Numbered from the stretch's first letter, positions 8,069-16,013 are shown. The stretch is DNA of 64,000 nt from Afipia carboxidovorans OM5 (GCF_000218565.1 NC_015684.1:372001-436000), one strand, 5' to 3'. Notes: generated by a model from the sequence alone, not told the origin. A program made the numbers and translations.

Positions 8069-9757
8069 ATGCGGAAAGCGGCTAAGAGGATTACGGCAAT
8101 TGACCTTTATTCCGGGGTTGGCGGATGGTCTCTTGGGCTTAGGTTGGCGGGGATCGACGTCATCGCATCTTACGAGTTGTCGGAGTTTGCCAATAAAACG
8201 AATGACCTCAATAATTCTCATCCGACATCGACCGTAGACATTCGGAAGATCGATCTTAAGAGCCTTCCCAAAAATGTTGACGTCGTGGTTGGTAGTCCGC
8301 CCTGTACTCAGTTCTCGTATGCGAATCGTGGTGGCAAGGGTGATATTGAAGATGGCTTGAAAGACATCGTCTGCTTTTTAAAGATCGTTGATTATGTGAA
8401 GCCGAAAGTGTGGGCTATGGAAAACGTTCCGCGCGTAGCTCAGATAATCGAAGCAGAGCTGAGACCCGGTGGGCGTTTGCGACGTTTCCATCACCTCGGC
8501 ATCAAAGCGCGCGTCGTTAACATGGAAGAATTTGGACTCCCGCAACGGAGATTGCGGTGTATTGCAGGGAATTTCGATTTTGATCTGCTTCACGCGTTTT
8601 CCGCTAACGCAACCAAGCGAACTCTGGGAGAGATTGTTGAAGCGCTCGCGAATGATAGTGTGATAGATCCAATATATAAAATTCAACTTTCAAAAGCATC
8701 GCTGACCGACCACGTTATCGAAGATTGTCTCAACGACGAAGAAACTCGAATCAATCGAGCGAATAAGACTGCGCATCCAGTCTACAATCAGATGCCATTC
8801 CCGGATTCGCTTAATCGTAGCGTTAGAACGATTACCGCTACCTGCACCCGTGTATCGCGGGAAAGTATCGTAATCCCTGATTCCGTGACGCCTGATGCAG
8901 TGCGGCGTCTTACAGTGAGGGAGAGGGCTTGCCTTCAAGGATTCCCAATAACCTATCAGTTCTGCGGCAGAACCCATGCGCAGAAGTTAAAATTGGTGGG
9001 TAATGCGCTTCCGCCGCTATTTTCCTTCTATGTTGGTCATACGATCAAGAGAACGTCTGTTCGAAGGATTCCATCAATAGCGGCTAGAGCAAAGCTCTTA
9101 CTCAAAAAGCCGGTGGAGGCTCCGAGTGCTCGACCAGAAAAGCCTGGATCGAAATACCCGTCGTCGAGAACGTTTCGCTTTGCAGTACCAAGTCTTCGGT
9201 TGAAAAGCGGTGTTAGATTTGAGCTTGTGAACGCGCACAGTGTTCGCGGTACAAACTGGCTCATAAATTTTTATTTCGGAAGCTCTAAGTCGATTCATGA
9301 TCTGAGGTTAGGTCAAGGCTTCGAGCGGGATGTAATCAAAAATCTTCCTAGTTCCGTTGGAAAGGATGTAAAGGCAGTCTGCTTGCGTGTCTCCAAATTT
9401 TTAGCAACGGCTGATTTGCAAAATATGCAGAAGGTATGGAGTCATAAGGCGCGAGGTAAAACCCATCCATTCGAGTTGCTCGACTGTGTTGATGCTGCGG
9501 GCGCGGAACTCTCGGAGATTTTGACAAGCCATGCCGGTATCTGCTCGATGCTGGTGAATAAGGCTATTCTAGAGCGTTACGGGAGACGCGTACGTAAGGT
9601 TGTGGGCATCGGCAAACTTGAGCGTAACTCTTCACGTATTGTGGCAGGTCTGACTATTGGCTCGATCGTGAATGAGTTTATCGGAAATCAATATTATAAA
9701 CCTCGCGCGACATCTGAGCTGAATGAGCAGGTCATAGCAGTCAGTTTCACTACTTAG
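8069..9757 (+). CDS. C5-cytosine DNA methyltransferase with C-terminal extension (DrmMII-like)
   Basis: 562 residues. Methyltransferase motifs appear in order: motif I DLYSGVGG (12-19), motif IV VVVGSPPCTQFS with catalytic Cys79, motif VI ENV (118-120), motif VIII QRRLR (159-163), and motif X KLVGNALPP (about 307-316). The enzyme should transfer a methyl group from SAM to cytosine C5 and mark host DNA as self for the neighbouring helicase system. The target-recognition stretch between motifs VIII and X is short. Residues about 335-562 form an extension I do not recognise, containing FRFAVPSLRLKSGVRFEL and a later basic segment GRRVRKVVGIGK. DISARM class 2 uses a 5mC methyltransferase, which fits. 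The gene is convergent with the downstream ATPase, with a hairpin terminator between. Confidence 0.9.
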   Translation: MRKAAKRITAIDLYSGVGGWSLGLRLAGIDVIASYELSEFANKTNDLNNSHPTSTVDIRKIDLKSLPKNVDVVVGSPPCTQFSYANRGGKGDIEDGLKDIVCFLKIVDYVKPKVWAMENVPRVAQIIEAELRPGGRLRRFHHLGIKARVVNMEEFGLPQRRLRCIAGNFDFDLLHAFSANATKRTLGEIVEALANDSVIDPIYKIQLSKASLTDHVIEDCLNDEETRINRANKTAHPVYNQMPFPDSLNRSVRTITATCTRVSRESIVIPDSVTPDAVRRLTVRERACLQGFPITYQFCGRTHAQKLKLVGNALPPLFSFYVGHTIKRTSVRRIPSIAARAKLLLKKPVEAPSARPEKPGSKYPSSRTFRFAVPSLRLKSGVRFELVNAHSVRGTNWLINFYFGSSKSIHDLRLGQGFERDVIKNLPSSVGKDVKAVCLRVSKFLATADLQNMQKVWSHKARGKTHPFELLDCVDAAGAELSEILTSHAGICSMLVNKAILERYGRRVRKVVGIGKLERNSSRIVAGLTIGSIVNEFIGNQYYKPRATSELNEQVIAVSFTT

Positions 9758-9807
9758 CCAGAAAAGCACGATGTTGGTGGCCTAGGACTGAGCCAAATAG
9801 CCCGCTA

Positions 9808-9836
9808 CGGGAGCAGAGAGAAAATCCCTGCTCCCG
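9808..9836. terminator. bidirectional hairpin terminator
   Basis: A 9-bp perfect stem, CGGGAGCAG (9808-9816) with CTGCTCCCG (9828-9836), and an 11-base A-rich loop. It sits between the convergent methyltransferase (stop 9757) and ATPase (stop 9860). The T-run is short (ATTT), so intrinsic strength is uncertain. Confidence 0.6.
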
Positions 9837-9859
9837 ATTTATGTGAGGTTATGCCTCGA

Positions 9860-11815
9860 TCATGCTGCGTTTTTTGTCAGGCGCACGAACTGTCCCGTCT
9901 TGCCTCTGCCGCCTTTTCCAGGCTGGAAGTGCCAGTTTTGCTGTCTCATTGCTTCCACCACCTCGGCCGATTCCAGATACCAGTTCTTGTTCTTTCTTAG
10001 ATCAATTCCGGTCAAATATTTCACATCGATCGTGGTGATGACGTCATTCGTCGATCCGTAGAGAAGCGCTACGAGTGCGTCCCTCCCGCCTCGGTTTAAG
10101 CGTTTCTCAGGTTCACGTACCTTTACTGTGGCCCCAGGAAACAGTACGTCCTTGTAGCGAATGAGGCGCTTTAGTGCACCTGTAATGTAGAGGCGTTGAA
10201 CGCCGCACGTGCCGTCCCAGCTGATGTTGCGAGCGTTGCCGCGCATAGCCAGCTGCTTCTGATGGCGACAGAGGTGGCCATCACCAAGCATGAGTAGTTC
10301 GCTGGCTTGCGACTTCGGACTCTGGAACTGAGCCAAGGCTTCGTTGTCGGCTCGCTGCTCCTTTAGGCCGAGTGCAGTTCCGATGATTGCCCGCTTCGGT
10401 AGATGAAAATCACCAAACAAGAACACGGCATCGGCGTCCTTCCATCTATTTGATCCGATGCCGCTCCCCCAGTTTATGAGCCGCACTTGCCGAGCGCCGT
10501 GAGTTATTAGTGGGGCCTCGTCAAATCCAAGATCGAGATGAGGTAAGAACTCCAAGTCGAGCATGGCTTTGTGAACGACAACGAGAACCCTCTCACCAAC
10601 TTCAGTGTTCTCAATAACGGTGTTCCAAATCCATTCCGCATAGGCCTTCGCTTTTGTGGCGTCCTTGACGATTTGACTGATCCTCGCATTCTTTGAGAAT
10701 GGCGGATCAATATGTGTAATCGAGAGGTTGCGAAAATCGACTTGTGGGACAGGCACTGGCTCGCGGTTGTTTGCGATAAGTGAAACCCCGTCGATGTCTG
10801 CTGTCGCGTCTAACAGAATGGTGCCGGGCCTCAACGGCATCGTCATTTCATAACCGATGAAACGAGCACCTTTTCCGTTCTGATCGTAACGGGAGAGAAA
10901 TGCGAAGCCCTGCGCCAAAGCTCTGCCGAACCCAAACACGCTCTTTACTCGATCATCCGGTGATAGAAGGTATCTCTTGGCCGCGTCGGACAGAAACCAG
11001 CTCAGTTCCGCTGGGGCTATTACATCGTACGGTCGTTTGTTGTCAGCCGATTGCCAGATGTTTTCTAAATGGTTATGCAGCCTTGTAAGTTGGGCAACTC
11101 CTTCGATGTTTGCTGAATAGCTTTCAGCAAAGCCATCTCGCACGGTTTTCACTAGGCCGGTATCGACATCATAAAGCGAGACGTCCGCCATCTTCTCATC
11201 GACAAAGATCAGCTTCCGATCTCGTCCCTTGTAGACAACGGCCTGATCGGCGCGAGATCCTCGATAGAAGTTGTGGGTGACGATCGCTACAGGATAACTG
11301 CCCAGTTCTTCGAGCTTAAAACGCATCGTTGGGATGAACCCGTACTCCTCCATAAGGTCTTCGGAAGTGTTGGCGTTCCAATCGTGGGCCGACGTCCAGA
11401 CAGCAACGCTATCTTCGTCAAGTAGGTTACTCATTTCATTGAAGACATCCTCGGCTTGATCGATTGTTTCTACTAGATATAGAACGGAGGCGTCGTAGTT
11501 TGTTGCGAGATAGCCCTTGATGAAGGCTTGAGCGAAGCTCGACTTACCGCTTCCCGTGGGCGCGGAGACGACTCGATATTGCGCTATACCTTGTTCGCTG
11601 TCCTGCATGGCGAGGGTGCCAGCGTTGAATATGCATTCAGCGACCTCGTTGTCGAACGGGGTCAGGCGGTGCTTAATCTTGTGAAAGTCTTGAGCGCCCT
11701 TCTTCTGGTCGTGTTCGAATTTTCGCCACTCGATCTGTTCCTTGAGAGCGTCGAAGTAGGCATCTTTGAGTTGTTCATTCATGACCGGTTCTATTGATGT
11801 TGATTCAAGCACCAT
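9860..11815 (-). CDS. DEAD/DEAH-like helicase-family ATPase of the island
   Basis: 651 residues. Walker A is SAPTGSGKSS (about 84-93); motif Ia-like VLYLVETIDQ follows; motif II is IFVDEK (D206, E207); a motif III-like LLDATAD lies at 334-339; GERVLVVVHKAM may start the second RecA lobe. The C-terminus is basic and glycine-rich (GKGGRGKTGQF). I recognise the superfamily 2 helicase fold but not the family. It resembles ATPases of phage-like or integrative elements more than any DISARM protein, so its job could be element replication or defence. It is alone on its strand, between convergent methyltransferase and an upstream regulator gene. A second possible start is Met12 (11782). Function is open. 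Confidence 0.72.
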   Translation of the reverse strand: MVLESTSIEPVMNEQLKDAYFDALKEQIEWRKFEHDQKKGAQDFHKIKHRLTPFDNEVAECIFNAGTLAMQDSEQGIAQYRVVSAPTGSGKSSFAQAFIKGYLATNYDASVLYLVETIDQAEDVFNEMSNLLDEDSVAVWTSAHDWNANTSEDLMEEYGFIPTMRFKLEELGSYPVAIVTHNFYRGSRADQAVVYKGRDRKLIFVDEKMADVSLYDVDTGLVKTVRDGFAESYSANIEGVAQLTRLHNHLENIWQSADNKRPYDVIAPAELSWFLSDAAKRYLLSPDDRVKSVFGFGRALAQGFAFLSRYDQNGKGARFIGYEMTMPLRPGTILLDATADIDGVSLIANNREPVPVPQVDFRNLSITHIDPPFSKNARISQIVKDATKAKAYAEWIWNTVIENTEVGERVLVVVHKAMLDLEFLPHLDLGFDEAPLITHGARQVRLINWGSGIGSNRWKDADAVFLFGDFHLPKRAIIGTALGLKEQRADNEALAQFQSPKSQASELLMLGDGHLCRHQKQLAMRGNARNISWDGTCGVQRLYITGALKRLIRYKDVLFPGATVKVREPEKRLNRGGRDALVALLYGSTNDVITTIDVKYLTGIDLRKNKNWYLESAEVVEAMRQQNWHFQPGKGGRGKTGQFVRLTKNAA

Positions 11816-11923
11816 TTGCCCGGTCTCACTTGTGAGCCAGGATGCAGGTGACTTGGGTGTGGGGAATGTGACCTCCCTGACGCGGCGGGACAGATGCAGT
11901 CAGTGGAAGTCGTTTAAAAACCG

Positions 11924-11957
11924 CCTTGGAATGCTATAAGAGACCAGCATTCCAAGG
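11924..11957 (-). terminator. intrinsic terminator after the ribbon-helix-helix gene
   Basis: A perfect 11-bp stem (GCATTCCAAGG with CCTTGGAATGC, at 11947-11957 and 11924-11934) and a 12-base loop. Read on the minus strand it is followed by CGGTTTTTAAA, a usable T-run. It ends the small regulator gene whose stop is at 11974 and separates it from the ATPase. Confidence 0.75.
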
Positions 11958-11973
11958 ACGTTTATGGTTCGGT

Positions 11974-12189
11974 TCAGTCTGCCTTGGCCGTGGTGATGCA
12001 GTAGGCTACCGCGGTAGACATGGTGGTCTCACGAACACCGATCCTGCTGGCAAGCAACTTCCTGAGGTGGGTCAGCTTCTGAAAAGTTTCTTCGTCGACA
12101 CGGACTGAGAGGATATGTCCCTTCTTGGTAGTCGGGTCGGTCGTGCGTTCACGGTAGTGAACCCGGTTGCTCCGGGCGTGGTCGTTCAT
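11974..12189 (-). CDS. small ribbon-helix-helix-like DNA-binding protein
   Basis: 71 residues. After a basic N-terminus, residues about 25-50 read GHILSVRVDEETFQKLTHLR, the beta-strand and first helix of a ribbon-helix-helix (Arc/CopG-type) domain, followed by a second helix (TTMSTAVAYCITTAK). Such proteins bind tandem or inverted DNA repeats as dimers and repress their own promoter or act in plasmid partition and copy control. The start is supported by AGGA about 5 bases upstream. Directly upstream on its strand lie the TTGCAGATGG repeats (12315-12580), which may be its operator. A strong terminator follows. The family call is from pattern only. Confidence 0.55.
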   Translation of the reverse strand: MNDHARSNRVHYRERTTDPTTKKGHILSVRVDEETFQKLTHLRKLLASRIGVRETTMSTAVAYCITTAKAD

Positions 12190-12675
12190 GGGGTCCTTTC
12201 ATGGTTGTGGGTGCCGCTTAATACTGATCGGTAGGTGTACGGGATGTGCAATGGTAGACCTGACAAATACCCACCATCACACGAACGCGCAGCTCCGACC
12301 GGCTGCTTTTATGATTGCAGATGGACGTAGTTGCCCCTTCAATGCCGATGACGTTCGGCTATTGCAGATGGGAGGGGTCATCCTTAAGGTTGCAGAACTC
12401 GTTTCTGCTATTTTTGGATGTGCTTTTAGGCTTTGCTATTGCAGATGGGGGCGGTCACTCAGATTCAGGCAAGTTCTGGGGTTGCCGATGGCATAATTAC
12501 CTCCGGGATGGGACCGTTGGCTTTCGCAGATTGGCGCAGTCGTTAACTTCCGCTGCTTCGGCATTCGCCATTGCAGATGGTAGTCGTTCCCGGGTTCAAG
12601 GTCCGGGGAACGACCGTGGCCGCTCATAGCAGGAGCAGCTTCTTTGCCGAGCCGTAGCCCACTGCAATTTCTGAT
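12190..12675. other. 486-base intergenic region without a supported gene
   Basis: Plus-strand open frames exist here but have no ribosome binding sites and their apparent IADG peptide repeats come from the DNA repeats listed separately. A minus-strand -10-like TATTAA lies near 12212. A near-perfect hairpin (GTCGTTCCC with GGGAACGAC) spans about 12583-12615. I regard the stretch as regulatory or as an element control region. Confidence 0.5.
12315..12580 (+). repeat. cluster of direct repeats TTGCAGATGG
   Basis: Exact copies of TTGCAGATGG start at 12315, 12362, 12439 and 12571. Near copies are TTGCCGATGG at 12482, TTCGCAGATTGG at 12523, and weaker ones at 12342 and 12390. Most neighbours are 41-48 bases apart, about four to four and a half helical turns. 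A one-mismatch copy, TTGCAGATGC, lies in the integrase gene at 12953. Four exact 10-mers in 270 bases is far beyond chance. Candidates are binding sites for the adjacent ribbon-helix-helix protein, integrase arm sites, or replication iterons. Confidence 0.75.
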
Positions 12676-12909
12676 CTACTGCTTACGAAATCGGACCTTC
12701 GATTTAATCGTTGTCGCTAGTTGATAGAGACAGCCAACCACTATGAAGGCACACCTAATAGCGATAGCCACCACAACGATTGGGAATAGGGGCGGCAGGA
12801 CGACTTGAACCATACAAAGCAGCATTAGACCCCAGCCCATTGTAACAGAGAGCAAATCCAAACCCGACTCTCCGTTAGGGCGCTGTTTTTCAGGCAACAT
12901 GGCTCGCAT
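12676..12909 (-). CDS. small predicted membrane protein downstream of the integrase
   Basis: 77 residues (74 if Met4 at 12900 is used). It has two hydrophobic stretches, about 20-42 (VTMGWGLMLLCMVQVVLPPL) and 44-62, then a basic tail KSKVRFRKQ. Its start overlaps the last 20 bases of the integrase, which suggests translation after it. I do not recognise a family. It may be a real small gene of the element or a chance frame. Confidence 0.4.
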   Translation of the reverse strand: MRAMLPEKQRPNGESGLDLLSVTMGWGLMLLCMVQVVLPPLFPIVVVAIAIRCAFIVVGCLYQLATTIKSKVRFRKQ

Positions 12910-13909
12910 CCAACTGGCTAATTTGCGCTAGCTTGTTTGCTATTCTTTCAGGTTGCAGATGCGTGTAGCGGCTAAGCATCTTGAGTTCACGGTGACCGCT
13001 GATGAGAGCCACCTCTGGCACGGAAAGGCCGTACTCAAAAAACCGCGATACAGCTTCATGGCGTAGATCGTGAAGCCGCAAGTCCGGAAGACTCGCTCTC
13101 TTCCTAAGCCGCTCCCAAGCTAGTCGCACAGCGTTTGAGCTGAGAGGAAAAACCCGTCTGTCGTCACTCGCTCTTGTCAATGCGGCGAGAGTGCTGGTGG
13201 CTACAGGAGTAAGCGGGATGCGGCGGGGATGCCCGTTCTTTGTATTGAGTATCCGAACAGTACGATTGACCAGATCAACATCGTTCCAGCAGATAGATAG
13301 TAACTCGCCACGTCGCATCCCGGTTTCTACCAATAACGTCAACAAGGCTCGCATGTAACACGCGGTACGAGGACCAATCGCATCGAATAATTGCTTCTCC
13401 TCATAGCCGAGCAAGCGACGTTCGCGCGCCCGGGCATCTTGAGGAAAGCGCAATTGGCTGCATGGATTCTTCGCCAAAGGTATTGCCCACTCACGTATGG
13501 CTACTTCGAATACATGTCGGAGAATTATCAGCTCTCGCCGCACAGACGCCGACTGCACGTGCTTCAATCGATCATCTCTGTACCGCGCGACGATAGCCCC
13601 AGACATGTTATTCAAGCTCATCTGCGCAAGCTTGTGGGTGAGCATCGTTCTTATTCGCGAGCGTTCGGAGACGGCCCCTCGCTTTGCGGGTGTAATCTCA
13701 CTTGCATAGCGCGTAAGGAGGTCAGCGACAGTGGTTAGCTTCAACTGCCTCACGTTGAGTGGCAGTTCCGACCGATCAACGGCTCGCTCCTTCTCTCGCG
13801 CCCAAGCGAGAGCGTCCGCGCGAGTAGGGAATGATTTGGAGATAGAGGGGTATCCTGAGCGGCGAACTTGGACTTGCCATGTCGCGCCTCGTTTTCTGAT
13901 AGTTGGCAT
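12890..13909 (-). CDS. tyrosine recombinase (site-specific integrase)
   Basis: 339 residues. An N-terminal arm-binding-like segment (IRKRGATWQVQVRRSGYPS) and a core-binding domain precede the catalytic domain. Catalytic residues are visible: Arg in ETGMRRGELL, Lys in NTKNGHPRRIP, His-x-x-Arg in LHDLRHEAVSRF, His in LISGHRELKML, and the nucleophile Tyr in SRYTHLQPE. It lies about 100 bases from the 3' end of tRNA-Arg and is transcribed away from it, the usual place for an integrase that uses the tRNA 3' end as attachment site. It should integrate and excise the island. The start codon ATG at 13909 follows no overlap. Confidence 0.95.
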   Translation of the reverse strand: MPTIRKRGATWQVQVRRSGYPSISKSFPTRADALAWAREKERAVDRSELPLNVRQLKLTTVADLLTRYASEITPAKRGAVSERSRIRTMLTHKLAQMSLNNMSGAIVARYRDDRLKHVQSASVRRELIILRHVFEVAIREWAIPLAKNPCSQLRFPQDARARERRLLGYEEKQLFDAIGPRTACYMRALLTLLVETGMRRGELLSICWNDVDLVNRTVRILNTKNGHPRRIPLTPVATSTLAALTRASDDRRVFPLSSNAVRLAWERLRKRASLPDLRLHDLRHEAVSRFFEYGLSVPEVALISGHRELKMLSRYTHLQPERIANKLAQISQLDASHVA

Positions 13910-14014
13910 GCTTTTCCGTCCAGCTGTGACAATGCTGTGACGAATTGGCCTTGCGGAGATTCAGGAAACAGTCGCCTTCGAGCCGAGAAGTTAGTAATTC
14001 CAGCATGTTATTAC

Positions 14015-14040
14015 TGGCGCACCCGACACGATTCGAACGT
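14015..14040 (-). other. probable attachment-site side of the island (tRNA-Arg 3' end)
   Basis: The 3' part of tRNA-Arg with its CCA faces the integrase, and base composition changes here. By analogy with tRNA-targeting integrases, this 3' segment should be one copy of the direct repeat flanking the island. No second copy is present in the window, so the far junction must lie left of base 1. The exact core cannot be defined from one copy. Confidence 0.4.
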
Positions 14041-14091
14041 GTGACCTTTGCCTTCGGAGGGCAACGCTCTATCCAGCTGAGCTACGGGTGC
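14015..14091 (-). tRNA. tRNA-Arg (anticodon CCG)
   Basis: The minus strand folds as a full cloverleaf: acceptor GCACCCG pairs with CGGGTGC, D arm GCTC/GAGC, anticodon stem TTGCC/GGCAA with loop CTCCGAA giving anticodon CCG, T arm ACACG/CGTGT with loop TTCGAAT, and an encoded GCCA 3' end. It reads the Arg codon CGG. The integrase-bearing island abuts its 3' end, and the gene remains intact. Confidence 0.97.
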
Positions 14092-14142
14092 CTCCTGTCC
14101 CTTTATCGGATCGCGCGGCGTCCGGCAACGCGAACCTGAGGC

Positions 14143-14547
14143 TCACGCCGGGACGATGGTCTTGCCGATCGGCCACAGCGCGATGCCGGCGAGCTTGAGG
14201 TGGGCCCAGGCGAATGGCAGGCCGATAATGGTGATCGCCATCAGAAGCGCGGTGCCGAGGTGGCCGAGCGCCAGCCACCAGCCTGCGAGGATGAACCAGA
14301 CGATGTTGCCGATCATGCCAAGCGGTCCGGTGCCGATGTCGCCGCGGCCGTAGGCAAGTTCGCGCGAAACGGCGCGCTGGCCGAACGGAAACAGCGTGTA
14401 GCCGGCGATCGTCATCGCGGCGCGCGCCCACGGAATGCCGATGATGGTGATGGCCATCAGCACGGCCGCGATCATCCAGCCGACCGCCATCCAGAAGCCG
14501 CCAAGCACGATCCAGAGAATATTCAGGAAAAGCGAAACCGGAGCCAT
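14143..14547 (-). CDS. YccF domain-containing membrane protein
   Basis: 134 residues from Met at 14547 (the frame is open further but the extra residues lack similarity). Two copies of the YccF (DUF307) unit are visible: LFLNILWIVLGGFWMAVGWM with ITIIGIPWARAAMTIA, then GNIVWFILAGWWLALGHL with ITIIGLPFAWAHLKLA. Each has two membrane spans. It is an inner-membrane protein of unknown biochemical role. It is the first chromosomal gene beyond the tRNA. Confidence 0.85.
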   Translation of the reverse strand: MAPVSLFLNILWIVLGGFWMAVGWMIAAVLMAITIIGIPWARAAMTIAGYTLFPFGQRAVSRELAYGRGDIGTGPLGMIGNIVWFILAGWWLALGHLGTALLMAITIIGLPFAWAHLKLAGIALWPIGKTIVPA

Positions 14548-14601
14548 GCGTGCTGCTCTCGTGGTCTGCGTTGCCCCGGCTCGAGTGAGCGCGGGCACGC
14601 G

Positions 14602-14868
14602 TCACCCCGCGGTGATGCGCCACGCTCGATATTGGGTCGGCAGGCAGACCGCGCAAGGACGATAGCCCGCTCCGATCGCGCTGGCCTCATTGGCGAAGAA
14701 CACGCGGTGTCTGCGATAGGTGTCGCCTTTCGCCAGTGCGCGAGCAGCGGCGCGGCAGTCGAGGCGGCCGTAAATGCGTTGCTTCGCATGGCCGCCGAAC
14801 AGGCCTGGTGTGGCGCTGTCATAGAATGCGCCGTCAGGCCCGAGCAGGCGATAGGTTTTGCTCGTCAT
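14602..14868 (-). CDS. Ada-type metal-binding domain protein
   Basis: 88 residues from Met at 14868. The sequence TYRLLGPDGAFYDS, PGLFGGH, IYGRLDCRAAARAL and GYRPCAVCLPTQYRAW matches the stand-alone metal-binding domain of Ada, with zinc-ligand cysteines in LDC and CAVC. In Ada this domain repairs methylphosphotriesters and binds DNA; stand-alone versions have no settled function. It ends next to YccF and starts close to the OYE gene stop, so all three may be co-transcribed. Confidence 0.75.
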   Translation of the reverse strand: MTSKTYRLLGPDGAFYDSATPGLFGGHAKQRIYGRLDCRAAARALAKGDTYRRHRVFFANEASAIGAGYRPCAVCLPTQYRAWRITAG

Positions 14869-14912
14869 GAAGCTCGCTCCTGCGGCTTCGTTGTGGTCCG
14901 CGATGAGGCCGC

Positions 14913-16013
14913 TCACTCTGCCTTGAACAAGTCGGAATGGCCGTGCGGCGTGCAGCGCAGATATTGTGGCGCGGCGTGGACATGATCACCGAGTTCGGCC
15001 GCGGCGTGCCACGGCCAGCGCGGATCGTACAGAATGCCGCGCGCGAGCGCGATCGCATCCGCCTGTCCTTTAACGAGGATGTCCTCGGCCTGCTGCGCCC
15101 CCGTGATGAGCCCAACCGCGATGGTCGGAATTTCAGCCTCGGCGCGAATCCGCGCGGCAAATTCCACCTGATAGCCCGGCCCGACCTTGATCTGCTGCGC
15201 TGGCGTGAGCCCGCCGCTCGAGACGTGGATGGCCGGGCAGCCGCGGGCCTTCAATTCCTTTGCGAAAGCAATCGAACTTTCGAGGTCCCATCCGCCGTCC
15301 GCCCAGTCGGTCGCCGAGACACGAATCCAGACAGGCTTGTCCTGCGGGTATGCAGCGCGCACCGCGTCGTAGATTTCGAGCGGAAATCGCATCCGGTTCT
15401 CGAGGCTGCCGCCATAGGCATCAGTACGGGTGTTGGACAGAGGCGAGAGAAACTGGTGCAGCAGATAGCCGTGCGCACCGTGCAGCTCGATGCCCTCGAA
15501 CCCGAGAGTGGCGGCGCGTCGGGCTGCGCGAACAAACTCATCGCGCACGCGCGAGAGGCCCTGCGCATCGAGTGCGAGTGGCGGATGATCGCTGGTCTCG
15601 AAAGGAAGCGCGGACGGCGCTTCGGTCTGCCAGCCGGTCGGCGCGTTGGGCGCGATCTGGCCGCCGCCTTCCCACGGCACGTTCGTCGAGGCTTTGCGCC
15701 CGGCATGTGCCAACTGGATGGCGACCTTGATCGGCGAGTAGGTGCGGATGGCGCGTAGCACGCGCGCGAGCGCCGCTTCGTTGGCGTCAGAATAGAGGCC
15801 GAGATCGCGCGGCGAAATGCGTCCCTGCGGATTGACTGCCGAAGCTTCCAGAACGAGAAGGCCGGCGCCCGACAGTGCAAGCTGGCCGAGATGGATCATG
15901 TGCCAGTCGGTGGCACTGCCGTCCTCGGCAGAGTATTGGCACATCGGCGCGACGACGATGCGGTTGGAAAGGGCAAGCGATCCAAGCTGCCAAGGTGTGA
16001 ACAGTTCACTCAC
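14913..16013 (-). CDS. NADH:flavin oxidoreductase, old yellow enzyme family (YqjM/NamA type)
   Basis: 366 residues from GTG at 16013; the frame is open to 16109 but the extra 32 residues do not look like the family. An (alpha/beta)8 FMN enzyme that reduces activated C=C bonds with NAD(P)H. Visible marks are APMCQYSAEDG with the flavin-tuning Cys of the YqjM class, GFEGIELHGAHGYLLHQFLS with active-site histidines, SLENRMRFPLEI, and IAVGLITG and IALARGILYDPRWP near the FMN phosphate site. Cytosolic. The physiological substrate is unknown. Confidence 0.93.
   Translation of the reverse strand: MSELFTPWQLGSLALSNRIVVAPMCQYSAEDGSATDWHMIHLGQLALSGAGLLVLEASAVNPQGRISPRDLGLYSDANEAALARVLRAIRTYSPIKVAIQLAHAGRKASTNVPWEGGGQIAPNAPTGWQTEAPSALPFETSDHPPLALDAQGLSRVRDEFVRAARRAATLGFEGIELHGAHGYLLHQFLSPLSNTRTDAYGGSLENRMRFPLEIYDAVRAAYPQDKPVWIRVSATDWADGGWDLESSIAFAKELKARGCPAIHVSSGGLTPAQQIKVGPGYQVEFAARIRAEAEIPTIAVGLITGAQQAEDILVKGQADAIALARGILYDPRWPWHAAAELGDHVHAAPQYLRCTPHGHSDLFKAE

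Noticed and set aside
12315..12580. Possible CRISPR array
   Set aside because: Repeats are only 10 bases, imperfect, and the spacing varies; no cas genes are present.
12167..12629. Two overlapping plus-strand frames with recurring IADG peptides
   Set aside because: The peptide repeats are the translation of the TTGCAGATGG DNA repeats; no ribosome binding sites, and the two frames conflict.
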